In this document: piece after piece, positions 20,943-32,434 of the stretch
How the letters are laid out: the number at the start of each line of letters is the position of its first letter
How positions within the stretch are numbered: the first letter of the stretch is position 1
Assembly (NCBI GenBank): GCA_031835245.1
Contig: JAVKOQ010000018.1
Location: 129,001-193,000, forward strand
Direction: 5' to 3'
Length of the DNA stretch: 64,000 nucleotides
DNA from: Balamuthia mandrillaris
Taxonomy: Eukaryota > Discosea > Longamoebia > Balamuthiidae
Notes under the pieces: model-generated
Told to the model about the DNA's origin: nothing
The model's database searches: none
The model's input: only the letters and a program-made list of their open reading frames with translations
Program-made: the position numbers and the translations under genes

Positions 20943-21594
20943 TTCTGTTGCCTGATGGTTTTTTTTTATAAAATGTGTCTTTACTTGATGATTTTAAAAA
21001 AATAAATAATCGAAAGGGGGGGGGGGAGAAAAAAAAAAAGATTAAAGTGAGGGTCTTTCTTTGTTTCGGCTCTTGCAACAGCCTTCTCTGTCTCTTTTGC
21101 TTTGCTTCTCTTCTTTTTTTTTTTTTGGGAAAGAAAAGGAATGGAATATTTTGCTTGAGGGGTAGAAACAATTTGGTGACGTGTCGGTTGGGGATTGGTG
21201 AAAAAATCGTTGTCATGGAGATAACCATTTTAGGTGAAAAATTTGGAGGATCTGTATTTTCCTAATATGTCCATTTTGATCTGAGCCGCTTTGAAAAACC
21301 ATTGGATGAGAGCGTTCTATAAAAGGATCTTACCAAATCTGTAAAAACCTGTTTAGCCAACAATGCAGAGATCCCCCCCAAAAAAAAAATAGATAAAGAA
21401 AGTTACTGAGAAGTGGAAAGAGGTATAAAAAAAAACCTGGAAGACCTTGGCCAAAGGGAGACGAACTCAAACGAGACTTTGCTTTGGATTTTTGTTGTAA
21501 AAAGAACCAACAAGGAACGAACCGTTCGAAACGGAGGAACCGGCTGGGCTTGCAAGGAAGTGTTCCTCTATGAGCCCTAGTATCCTCAAAGACA
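20943..21594. promoter_or_regulatory. Divergent upstream region of PRP4 kinase and glycosyltransferase genes
   Basis: 650 bp between two divergent start codons. Contains A/T runs near 20960-21010, a G10 run near 21016-21027 and CTATAAAAG at 21317-21325, which could serve as a TATA element for the plus-strand gene, although it is some 270 bp upstream of its ATG. Function inferred from position only. Confidence 0.4.
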
Positions 21595-22752
21595 ATGCTC
21601 AAGCTCACACGGTATCGCCGGTCGATCTTCCTTCTTATACTTATCGGTTCTGTATTTTGGTTGGGACTGTCGTGGAGCGTCGGAAACAGTTGTGACAAAG
21701 ATAACGAATACGCCATCGAAAGAGGAGAGATGGAAGAAGACGAAGTTGAATACACGCCGTACACGGAAGAAGGCGAGGAATACGAAATCCCTTTACCTCA
21801 ACAACTCATACATGCAGATTACGAACGCGCCACAGAAGAGTCTTCCCCTACACCTCCTCCCCCTTCAACGCACCTCAACTCCTCCTCTAACTCTACATCC
21901 TCTTTTGTTTCTACCTGCCCCCAGGAGTTGCACTGCACCCTCGAGTATGACATCCGCATCATCACTGTAGATCGACCCGACCGTGACACCCTCATCCTCA
22001 ACACGCTTCTCTCCTGGATGCTGACCGACGGCGGCGCCACGACCGACAGCATTCACATCTATCCAGGCTCTGGCAGCGCTGCTCACCTGGGACCCTTCCT
22101 GCCCCTCAAGGACAGGCTCTACATTCACCCTATCGACTTGGATGAGCTCAAGAAGGTGCCAGATCACAGAACAGCCAGGAAGGCCACGTACAACTATTAT
22201 CGTGCCCTGAACGATGAGCATCGGATACCCCGCAACAAGTTCAAGTACACCATCCCTGTCCTGGCCAACCGCAGGGGCATGCAGGAAGGCAAGGGCTGCA
22301 CGTGCGACGAAATGGGCGTGCCGGGAGGAGTTCTACTGCTGGAGGACGATGTGCTCTTCTCCAGGAATTTTTTGAGCATCCTAGTGGATACCCTTCACGA
22401 GATAGTCACCAGGTACCCCAAACCTCCTGCCATACTCTCCATGTACGTTCCCAACTACCACAAGCGAAGCATCCCTCGGGGGAAGTTCTATTGGAACAAG
22501 GGCTTCTGCTGCACTCAGGTCATGTACTTCACGGACGACGCCCTGCCGGCCAGCCGGAGGGTCTTGGAGGCGGATTGGGGCAACGGAGCCCTCTTCGGGC
22601 AGCCCTATGACCTGGCCTTGAAGAACCTGCACCGCAACGGCACCGTGCGGATCTATCGAACCACCAAGCCGGTGGTTCAACACACCGGTGCTGGCAAGTC
22701 CACCGGGCTGGGGCGCAAACACCACAACGGCAAGTTTGATATCAACCTGTGA
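21595..22752 (+). CDS. Type II membrane glycosyltransferase (GT-A-like)
   Basis: Single-exon, 385 residues. A short basic tail (MLKLTRYRR) precedes one hydrophobic anchor at about residues 10-29, the topology of Golgi glycosyltransferases. An acidic stem and a Ser/Pro/Asn linker follow. The catalytic part begins DIRIITVDRPDRDTL, includes GGVLLLEDDVLFSRNF near residue 247 (the acidic EDD suits a DxD metal site for the sugar nucleotide), then FCCTQVMYF and a terminal QHTGAGKSTGLG. The order resembles the PGAP4/MGAT4-like group in which a late HxG-type loop follows the EDD; I cannot name donor or acceptor. NST sequons in the stem suggest it is itself N-glycosylated. Confidence 0.75.
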   Translation: MLKLTRYRRSIFLLILIGSVFWLGLSWSVGNSCDKDNEYAIERGEMEEDEVEYTPYTEEGEEYEIPLPQQLIHADYERATEESSPTPPPPSTHLNSSSNSTSSFVSTCPQELHCTLEYDIRIITVDRPDRDTLILNTLLSWMLTDGGATTDSIHIYPGSGSAAHLGPFLPLKDRLYIHPIDLDELKKVPDHRTARKATYNYYRALNDEHRIPRNKFKYTIPVLANRRGMQEGKGCTCDEMGVPGGVLLLEDDVLFSRNFLSILVDTLHEIVTRYPKPPAILSMYVPNYHKRSIPRGKFYWNKGFCCTQVMYFTDDALPASRRVLEADWGNGALFGQPYDLALKNLHRNGTVRIYRTTKPVVQHTGAGKSTGLGRKHHNGKFDINL

Positions 22753-22799
22753 AACTCCAACGCTCCTGTGAGCTTCCCTTTCTTCTCTTCTCCGCCTGA

Positions 22800-23060
22800 A
22801 ACAACCAAGTGGACATTACCGAGATTCGAACCGGAAACTTGTCGACTGTATTTATTTATATATATGACCGACGAGCAATGGTTGCGTTTGGCGGTGGTCC
22901 TTGTCGACACTAATTTTTCCCGCGAAAAGTAGCAGGGAAGCGCAAGCACTTTTTTGCTGCCCTCTGTGCCCTTGCCATTTCGTTTCAGTCATATATTTTT
23001 CGGAATGAGAACCAACCAAATAGACATTTCCGGGATTCGAACCGGAAATTCGTCGACGTT
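22800..23060. repeat. Interspersed repeat, copy 2, flanked by 45-bp direct repeats with a B-box-like core
   Basis: Central body matches the copy at 13425-13645 (CAATGGTT, TTTGGCGG, AAAAGTAGCAGGGAAGCGCA, TTGCCATTTCGTTTCAGTC). It is bracketed by two related segments, 22803-22844 and about 23013-23053, each with a CCAA-n-GACATT start, the core GATTCGAACCGGAAA and a GTCGAC end. Read on the minus strand the core is GGTTCGAATC, a good match to the Pol III B box/tRNA T-arm. This suggests a tRNA-related SINE or the terminal repeats of a small element. No ORF. Confidence 0.72.
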
Positions 23061-23505
23061 TAATATAATGCCGACGTCATTTATCCCCTTTTTTTATATT
23101 GGTTTTCTCTTTTCATTTTTGGTGGTGAAAACAACGTGCATTGTGTTTGTGCAGCGGTAGTGGTTGTGGCAGTGGTGGTGAAACCCTACGACTGCGTAGT
23201 GGAGTAAAGTGTTTTTTTTTTTTGGTGTGCGTGTGCCTGTGGTGCTGCTTGTAAAGAAGAAGAAAAAACTTTCCTCTTTGTTGCTTGAAGAAGCTTTTCT
23301 TAAAAAAATTACAGAAAAAACGAGGTAATCAGAACTTCTCTCTCTCTCTCTCTCTCGCTCTCTCTCTCTTCTCTATCTTTCTCTCTTTCTCACTCGAGTT
23401 CTTTCTGTAGCAGCTCTGGCTAACAACCTCTTTTTTATATTATTGCTTCTCTCTCCATCATCTATCCTGTAGCACAACCACAGAGCGAACGAAGCAACCA
23501 AGACA
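23061..23505 (+). promoter_or_regulatory. Leader/upstream region of the giant coiled-coil gene
   Basis: G/T-rich then pyrimidine-rich: T-run near 23213, and CT repeats at 23338-23368 and 23380-23395 leading into the ATG at 23506. Probably promoter and 5' UTR; no specific site assigned. Confidence 0.4.
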
Positions 23506-23838
23506 ATGGAGTCTCTGCTGCAACAACTCGAAGTACTGAGTGCTGGCAATGGCTCTTTGCTTGCGGCGCTTCTGTCCGTCGCTACAGTTGCTACCCTTGT
23601 CGCTGTTGTCTACTACGTTGTGCAAAGGAGAGGCAAACAACAAGAAGAGGAGAACGACAGCAACCAAGCAAACACAAAAGGAGAGTCAAGCTCTTCTTCT
23701 GCTTCTTCGTCGTCTCCGTCAGTAGCTCCACATTCGCCTTTTAAGAAGAAACGAGGCAGAGGAAAAGGCAAAGGCAAAGGAGGAAGAAGAAGTCGAAGTG
23801 TCAGCGTCGACAATAAGAAGGATGAACAAAAGCAAAAG

Positions 23839-23873
<35 letters not shown>

Positions 23874-26800
23874 ACCACAAAGCAAGGAAGATGAGGAGAA
23901 CGCGAAGAGGGAGAAGCAAAAGATTGAAGAGCAGATCCTACAGGAGCTACAAGAGCAGGCTGAGAAGGCGCGCCTCATGGAGGACGAGAAGAGAAAGAGA
24001 GAGGAGGAAATGAGACAGAAGGCAGAAGAACAGAAGAAAGAGGCCTTGGAGAAGAGAAAGATGAAGAAGAAACAAAAGAAAGCACAAGAAGCAGCTCAGG
24101 CAGCGATCAATGCTGAGAAGAAAGCAGAAGAGAAAAGAAAGGAAAAGGAAAGGAGGCGCCAAGAGCAGTTACTTTTTGAGGAACAAAAAAGGCTTGAAAA
24201 AGATGAGCGAAGAAGAAAGCAACAGGAGGAAGAGAAACTCGCACAGGAAAGAAAGTTGCAAAAGCAGAAGGAAAAAGAGGAGCGATTGAAGCAACAAGCC
24301 GAAGAAAAGAAGAAACGCGAAGAAGAGAGAAAGAAGCAAGAAGCAGAAGAGCTCCGTAGGAAAGCGGAGGAAGCAGCTGCAAGGCAAAGAATAGAGGAAG
24401 AGAAGCGAAAAGAAGAGGAGAGAATGAAGAAGAGAGCTGAAGAAGAAGCAGAGAAGCAAAGACACGCAGAAGAGGAGCGTCAACGTAAAGAAGCTGAACA
24501 AAAGAAAAGAATGGAGGAAGAACGCAAAAAGGAAGAGGAGCGCCAAAACCAGGCAGAAGCAGAAAGGCAGCGAGATGCGGAGGAGCAACAGAGACGCATT
24601 CAAGAGGAGGAACGCCTACGAAAAGAAGAGGAAGAAAAAAAGAGATTGGATGAGGAAGAACGATTGAGGAAAGAAGAGGAAGTAAGAAGACGATTGGAAG
24701 AAGAGGAAAGGAAAAGATTGGAAGAGGAAGAGCGGAAGAAAGAGGAAGAAGCGGAGATAAGGAGACGGGAAGAAGAGGAAGCAGAGAAGAAGAGGTTGGA
24801 GGAAGAAGAAAGGTTGAAGAAAGAGGCTGAAGAAGCAGAAAAGCAAAGACTTCTAGAGGAAGAAAAGAGAATGCAGGAGGAAGAACAGTTGAAAAAGGAA
24901 CAAGAAGAGGAAGAGAGAAAGAGAAAAGAATTGAAGGAGATAGAAGAAGCAGAGAAACAAAGAGTAGAGGAAGAGAAGAAAAGGGAAGAAGAGGAAGAAC
25001 GCAAACGACTTGAGGAGGAAGAGCGATTGCGCCTAGAGGCAGAAGCGGAGGAGCAAAGATTGGAGGAAGAGAAGAAGCGTCAAGAAGAGGAAGAACAACA
25101 AAGACAGGAGGATGAAGAAAAGCGGAGATTAGAAGAGGAAGAACGACTGAGTAAGGAGGAAGAAAGAGAACAGCTTGAAGCGGAGAGATTGCGAAAGAAA
25201 GAAGAAGAGGAGAAACGATTGGAAGCAGAGAGGCTACAGAAGGAAGAAGAAGATAGGAAAAGACAAGAAAAAGAAACAAAACTGTTTAAGCAAGCAGAAG
25301 AAGAGGCGTTAATGCAAGAAGCCGAAAGTGTCGTGCGCTACTATTACCCATTTTCAGGCGTCGCCGCTTATATTGAAGAGGAAACTACAAAAGGTGCAAA
25401 CGGTGAAGAGGAAAGGAAACTACACGAAGCGGAAGAGCAGCTGAGAAAACAAGTGGAAGAACAATTGAGAGAGGAAGATGAGGCGGCACAACGAAAACGA
25501 GTGCAGGAAGAAGAAGCAGCAGCAGAAGAGCTGAAACGCTGGCAGCAAGCGGAGGAAGAGGCTTTGGTGCAAGAGGCCGAGAGTATCATTCGCTATTATC
25601 CATTCTCTAGCGTCTCCGCTTTTGTCGAACAGGAAGCGACAGACACGCACGAAGAAGACGAGAAAGAGAAAGCCTACGAATCTGGTGAAATGGAGAGGAA
25701 ACAACTAGAAGAAGCAGAACGATGGAGAAAAGCAGAAAGAGAGCAAATGCGAAAGGAAGAGGAAGCGGCAGAAAGGAAGAGACTGGAGGAGATAGAACAA
25801 CAAGCAAAAGAAGAAGAGAGGAGGCGATGGAAGGAAGCGGAGGCTAATGCTTTGATGCAAGAAGCCGAGAGCTTCGTTCGCTACTATTACCCTTTCTCAG
25901 GTGTGCCTGCTTTTGTAGAAGAGGAAACAACGGAAACAAAAGAGGGAGAACCTGAAAGAAAGAACGCCTCTGAAGACAGAGAAGAGAAGAAGGAGGAAAG
26001 GCAACGACAAGAAGAGGAAGAAAAAGCACAATTGAAGGAGGAAGACGCCCAACGGAAACGCCTACGAGAGGAAGAGAAGAGGCAGTCGATAAAAGCGGAG
26101 GAAGATAAGTTACTACAAGACGCTCTCGCCAACGAAGCCGAGAGCGTCGTTCGCTACTATTACCCCTTCTCAAGCATCTGCGCTTTTGTGCAAGAACAGG
26201 AAAGCAAGAAAGCCATCAACGACGAGGAGGAGGAAGGAGAAGAAGCACTTCCTTCTCTCCGGAAAGCTGAACGGAAACAGGAAGAAAACTCGCAGAATGC
26301 GACACACGAACACCAAGTCGAGGACGCTCTTCATAAAGCTGCTTCTTTTGTGGAAAAAGAAGCTATACAAGAACAAGAAAGCCAACAACAACACCACGCA
26401 AACGAAGAAGAAGAAGAGAGACGACTGGTCATGGCTCTATCGGATGGAGCCAGCAAGTTGATGCTCTTTTCTCCGTTTGCAAGCTTAGCGGGTGGTGTGG
26501 AAGAAGAACCACAAACGACAACGCATCAACATGGACCACAGGATGACCTTCATGCATACTTTCCACAAAAACAAGAAGCATCTGCGAAACGATCACCCTC
26601 GCCGTCATCACCATCGCCGTTGTCATCGTCGGCAACAAGTCCACGCGAAGGGCAGCCACCGGTAGAGTTTTCAGATGCTGAAGTGGCCATGCTCGTTGAA
26701 ATGGACAGAGTTGGAGACCACAAACATAGCGAGCAGGACCAAGAGAATGAACAACAACAAGAAGAAAAGGAAGAAATCGAAAAGTCAAGTGATGAGGTTC

Positions 26801-29800
26801 AGCACAACAAAGCAGCTGTCTCCCAGACAGAAGAAAAAGAGACAAGAGGAAATCAAGAAGAGGAATTGGCAAAGAAGAAAGCGAAACTGAAAGAGATGAG
26901 ACAATCCATGAAGCTGAAGTTGAAGAAGAAGTTAGCGAAGGAACTGCTTAGAATGAAGCTGTTAAAAGAGAAAGAGGAGCTCGAAAGAAAACGGCTAGCC
27001 AGTTCTCGCTCTCGTTCCAGACAAACCTCACCTAGAGATGGACAAGAAGGAAAATTAGCAGAAGCAAAGAAAGAGGAAGGGAAGCAACGCCTCTCGCAGC
27101 AGGAAGAAGATAAAGCAAAAATGGTGATTGAAGAAAACGAAGTGGAAGAAGAGATAAAGGCTCAACCGGAGCTTACCACTGAAGTATTGTCGGTAGAGAA
27201 ACAGGAACAACCAAAGGAGGCAAGAATGGAGGAACCAGCAGCAGAAAGAAAAGACGCGGAAACGGAAGATAGTCAGCTTGTTCAACGTGATGAACAGGTG
27301 AGTGGCGCGCCAACAGAGCAAAATCAGGCAGAGAGCGAAGAGGAAGAGAGCGAAGAAGAAGAGAGCGAAGAGGAAGAAGAGGATTCCGACGAAGATGATG
27401 AAGACGCTAAGAGAGCCAGACTGAGAGAAAAGAAAAAGAAGATGGCGGAAATGATGCGTAAGAAAGTGCTAGCTGCTCGTCAGATAGCCGAAAGTCGTCG
27501 TAAACTAAGCATCAAGGCTTTGCTTGGAGAGAGACTGGACAAGACACGAGCACGCGAACAGGAAAGCGAAAAGGAAGAAGAGAAGAAACAGGAAGCTCCA
27601 CTTCCCGCCGTCAGCGCAGTAGCTTCTACCACGACGACGAAAGATGATAGCAAAGAAGCACCAACTTCCTCTTCGTCCATCATTGTGCCTGTATTGACGC
27701 ATACCAATCCTCTTGGTACGATCCAAAGCCCGAACACCATCCCCGTTCGTTGTGTTATCTAAGCTTTTTTGCTCTCTTTGTTTGTAATCTTTCTTTTTGC
27801 CTATGTGTATTGTAATTAATGCTCTTCTTATAATGCTGTCATTACAGAACATGTGGTCAAACTAAAGCCCTTGTTGCCAGAAAGAAGACGAGCCACTCGT
27901 CGCCCTCTTCAAATGGATGGCAAAGGCAGCCGCATTTTAGTTTCACCTCACCCTGCCATTGTGGAGCGCGTTTGTTACGGCACATCCTCGATGGAAGAAG
28001 ATCAAGCGGAAGAACAAGAGCCAAAAGGCTCCAAATCCATGATTGTTGGTCGAGGAAGAGGAATGGGCATGGGCATGGGAATAGGAGTCTTCGATCCATC
28101 GGCCGTCAAACTGCGTTCCACTCGTGCGACACCGCAGAACAACAGCAACGAGAAGGAAGAACAAAAGGAGACAGAGGTTAAGCATAGTATTGGAGGAGGA
28201 CGAGGAAGAGGATTGGGATTGCCAGGCTTGGGTAGGGGCGTGGGCATGGGTATGGGAATCGGTGTTTTTGATCCAACTGCTGTAAAGTTACGTTCTACTG
28301 CTGGCAGCAAGTCAGTTATCCAGCCGCGAACAACGGATGTAGAAAAGAGGCGGCTTGAACAACAGGAAAAAGACAAAGAACAAGAAGAGAAAAGAAACGG
28401 TGCTGAAGAGACGGAGCAAAAGAGGAAAGAGGAGCGATTAAAGAAAGAAGCGGAAGAACGATCGAGGAAAGAAGAAGAAGAAAAATTTAGGAGAGAAGAG
28501 GAAGAAAGGGTTAGAAAAGAAGAGATAGAGAAGAAAAAATTGGAAGAAGCAGAAGAAGAAAGACGAAGACTAGAAGAGGAAGAACGATTGCGGAAAGATA
28601 GAGAGGATCGCCAGAGAAAGGAAGCAGAAGAAGCAGAGAAACGAAGGTTGGAAGAAGAGGAACGCCTGCGACAGGAGGAGGAGGAACGACACAGAATAGA
28701 GGAAGAAAAGAAACGATTCGAGGAGGAAGAACAATTGAGAAAGGAAGAAGAACGAAAGCGAATCGAAGAAGAAGAACGTTTGAAGAAGGAGGCCGCAGAA
28801 GCAGAACAACGAAAATTGGAAGAGGTGAGGTTGCGCAAGGAAGAGGAAGAGAGGAAACGACAAGAAGATGAAGAAAAACGCTTGCGAGAAGAAGAAGAGA
28901 GACAACGTCAAGAAGAGGAAGAACGCTTGAGGAAGGAAGAAGAGGAGAGAAAGCGACTTGAAGAGGAAGAACGCTTGAGGAAGGAAGAACAGGAAAGAAA
29001 ACGACTTGAAGAGGAAGAACGCTTGAGAAAGGAAGAAGAGGAGAGAAAACGACTTGAAGAGGAAGAACGCTTGAGGAAGGAAGAAGAGGAGAGAAAGCGA
29101 CTTGAAGAGGAAGAACGCTTGAGAAAGGAAGAAGAGGAAAGAAAACGAGCGGAAGAGGAAGAAAGGTTGAGAAAAGAAGAGGAGGCGCGCTTAAGACAGG
29201 AAGAAGAAGAAGAAAGAAAACGACAGGAGGAGGAAGAGGAGAGAAAGCGCCTGGAAGAGGAAGAAAGGCTGAGAAAAGAAGAAGAAGAAGAACGCTTAAG
29301 ACAGGAAGAAAAGGAGAGACAGCGAGTGGGAGAGGAAGAGCGACAAAGAAAAGAAGAGGAAGAACGCTTGAGAAAGGAAGAAGAGGAAAGAAAACGGCTA
29401 GAGGAAGAAGAGCGCTTGAGAAGGGAAGCAGAAGAAGCAGATAAAAGAAGATTGGAAGAAGAGGAGCGCTTGCGAAAGGAGGAAGAAGAGAGAAAACGAC
29501 AGGAAGAGGAAGAACGCCTCAAAAAAGAAGAGGAGGAAAGAAAACGACAAGAGGAGGAGGAAAGGAGAAGATTGGAAGAGGAAGAACGACTGAGGAGAGA
29601 GAAAGAAGAAAAGAGAAGGCTGGAAGAGGAGGAGAGGCAAAGAAAAGAAGAGGAAGAACGCTTGAGGAAGGAAGAAGAGGAGAGAAAACAGAAAGAAGAG
29701 GAAGAACGACAAAGAAGGGAAGAGGAGGAAGAGGAGAGAAAGCGACTGGAAGAGGAAGCGCGGCTGAGAAAAGAAGAGGAGGAAAGGAAACAACAAGAGG

Positions 29801-32066
29801 AAGAAGAGGAGAGAAAGCGACTTGAAGAGGAAGAACGCTTGAGAAAGGAAGCAGAGGAAAGAAAACGAGCGGAAGAGGAAGAAAGGTTGAGAAAAGAAGA
29901 GGAGGCGCGCTTAAGACAAGAAGAAGAAGAAGAAAGAAAACGACAGGAGGAGGAAGAACGAAAAAGAAAGGAAGAGGAAGAACGGTTGCGAAAGGAGGAA
30001 GAGGAGAGAAAGCGTCAAGAGGAGGAAAAACAAAGACAAGAAGAAGAAAGAAAACGGGTTGAAGAAGAGCGCTTGAGGAAGGAAGAAGAGGAGAGAAAAC
30101 AGAAAGAAGAGGAAGAACGACAAAGAAGGGAAGAGGAGGAAAGACTCCAAAAAGAAGAGGAAGAACGAAAAAGACTTGAAGAGGAGGAACGATTGCAAAA
30201 GGAGGAAGAAGAGCGAAAACGACAGGAAGAGGAAGAACAACAAAGAAGGGAAGAAGAGGAGAGAAAACGACTTGAAGAAGAAGAAGCACGCTTAAGACAG
30301 GAAGAAGAAAGAAAACAACAGGAGGAGGAAGAGCGACAAAGAAAGGAAGAAGAGGAGAGAAAACGACTTGAAGAAGAACGGCAAAGAAAAGCAGAGCAAG
30401 AGAGACAACGAAAAGAAGAGGAAGAACGCTTGCGCAAAGAAGAGGAAGAAAGAAAACAACGTGAAGAAGAGGAGCGATTGAGGAAAGAAGCAGAACAACG
30501 AAGATTAGAGGAGGAGGAACGCTTGCGAAAGGAGGAAGAAGAGAGGAAACGACAGGAAGAGGAAGAACGCCAAAGAAAAGAGGAGGAAGAACGCTTGCGA
30601 AAAGAAGAGGAGGAAAGAAAACGAATTGAAGATGAAGAACGCTTGAGACAGGAGGAAGAGGAGAGACAAAGAAAGGAAGAGGAAGAGCGCTTGAACAAAG
30701 AGGAAGAGGAGAGAAAACTCCTCGAAGAGGAAGAACGCTTGAGAAAGGAGGAAGAGAGAAAACGTCTGGAAGAAGAGGAACGATTGAGAAAGGAAGAGGA
30801 AGAGCGCTTGAGAAAAGAGGAAGAGGAGAGAAAACGCCTCGCAGAGGAAGAAAGACGACGACAGGAAGAAGAACGATTGAGAAAGGAGGCAGAAGAAGCG
30901 GAAAAACGAAGATTAGAGGAAGAGGAGAGACAAAGAAAGGAGGAAGAAAGGAAACGCTTTGAAGAGGAAGAACAACGACGCAAAGATGAAGAAGAACGAT
31001 TGAGAAAAGAGGAAGAGAGACAACGCCGCGAAGAGGAAGAACGCTTGAGAAAAGAAGAAGAAGAAAGGAAACGTCGTGAAGAGGAAGAACAACGACAAAA
31101 AGACGAAGAAGAAAGATTGAGGAAGGAAGCAGAAGAAGCGGAGCGACAAAGACTGGAGGAAGAGGAGCAGCTGCGAAAGCAACAAGAGGAAGAACGCTTG
31201 AAACGAGAAGAGGAAGAAAGATTGCAGGCGGAAGAAGCAAAAAAACAAGAGGAGGAACGTCATAGAATAGAAGAGGAGAGAAAAAGACTCAAAGAAGAAG
31301 AACGTCTTCGAAAGGAAGCAGAAGAAATAGAGAAAAAGAAAAAAGAAGAGGAAGAAGAACGGCTTCGAAAACAGCAACAAGCGGAAGAAGACAAGAAGAA
31401 ACGTGAAGAGGAAGCCAAACGACAAGAAGATGAGTTGGAGCTGCGCAGACAGAGACGCGCTGAACGTCTCCGCCAAAGGGAAGAGCTCTCATCAAGCAGC
31501 AGCAGCTCGTCCATCGACACTGTCACCTCTCGAAGCAACACCACCAACGGTTCGGCCTCACTCTTCCAGTTCTTTGTTCTGATTTTTTGCACTCTGCTCT
31601 CATTCCATTTTCTCGCTTCTCTTCTGATATCTTCTAATCTATCTTTGCTTTTCTCTCTCAAAAAAAAAATACAGGAGAACATGAAAGAAGTGGCATAAGA
31701 GCTCAATCCTTGCCAACCTCTCCAAACAGCTCAAGAAGAAATCGACCAAGCACCTCCGCCTTCGCCATTCCCTCCTCCTCCTCTTCGCAACAACAACAAC
31801 CACCAAAGGAAGAAGCTGCCAATCGATCCTGGTCCGTTCCTGTCTCTCCGAGAAAGAACAGCCTCGCTTCTTCGCCCTCTTCGTTTGCTAGCTCTCCTCC
31901 CAGAGCGACGTCCTCGCCATCGCTGGCCGGCACCAGCCCCTTGGCCAACAAGCCGATCATCAAGAGAATGGCCACCAACCCTTTCTTGCAGATGGACATG
32001 GAGCTGCGGGCCAAGCAAATGGAGGAGCGAAGGCGCATGGAGGAGAAGCTCGGCAAGAAGGAGTAA
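23506..32066 (+). CDS. Giant membrane-anchored coiled-coil protein with RYYYPFS repeats
   Basis: Exons 23506-27715, 27848-31549 and 31675-32066 sum exactly to 8,304 nt, 2,767 residues. A hydrophobic segment at about residues 19-40 is followed by a basic, Ser-rich stretch and poly-Gln (about 108-125), suggesting an N-terminal membrane anchor with the bulk in the cytosol. Long Glu/Arg/Lys coiled coil follows. Embedded in it are four close copies (about residues 604, 688, 784, 877) of a motif EAESVVRYYYPFS-x-(3)-AFVEEE and a degenerate fifth near 980. Exon 2 opens with two copies of a Gly/Met-rich GMGMGIGVFDPSAVKLRST unit (about 1470 and 1540), then some 1,000 residues of EEERKRLEEEERLRK-type 13-14-residue repeats. 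The C-terminus is Ser/Pro-rich and ends in a basic helix. No known family beyond low-complexity coiled coil; a structural spacer or organelle tether is inference. Confidence 0.83.
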
Positions 32067-32434
32067 AAAAAACGAAACTTTGTTCTTTTATTTTATTAAT
32101 TCGTTTTTATTTTTTATTTTATTTTTATTCATGTTAATTTTTTTTAAATGAACAATAATATTTTGTTAAAAAATGCTTATTTTTCTAGAACTTTAGTTAT
32201 TTATTTTTCTGCAAGACTCAAAACAGAAAAAAACAAAAACTTTAAAACTTTAAATAAAAAGAAGCAGTATATATCACTATCGTGTCGTCCTGAATAAATC
32301 CCGCGACGCGAACATTTTGTAATTTTTCTCACGTCGTCCTGGTATTTTGTCATGACGACGCGATTATATTTAACGTAAAGAATAAATAAAAAGAAAAAGG
32401 CAAAAAGCAACAAAAAAAAAAAAGGGGTTTTTTG
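32067..32434. other. AT-rich intergenic region
   Basis: 3' region of the giant gene, very A/T-rich, then a segment with alternating CGTCGTCCTG/GTCATGACGACG elements (about 32281-32365) that can pair partially with each other, and an A11 run just before the next ATG. Nothing coding. Confidence 0.5.

Noticed and set aside
24107-25279. 390-codon minus-strand ORF resembling a membrane protein
   Set aside because: Same mirror effect of Glu/Lys codons giving Leu/Ser/Phe; plus strand carries the consistent gene model.
28002-31240. Minus-strand Ser/Arg- and Leu/Phe-rich ORFs opposite the giant coiled-coil gene
   Set aside because: GAA/GAG-rich coding on the plus strand leaves the complement without stops; the repeated SSSSFLKRSS pattern mirrors EEERLRK codons.
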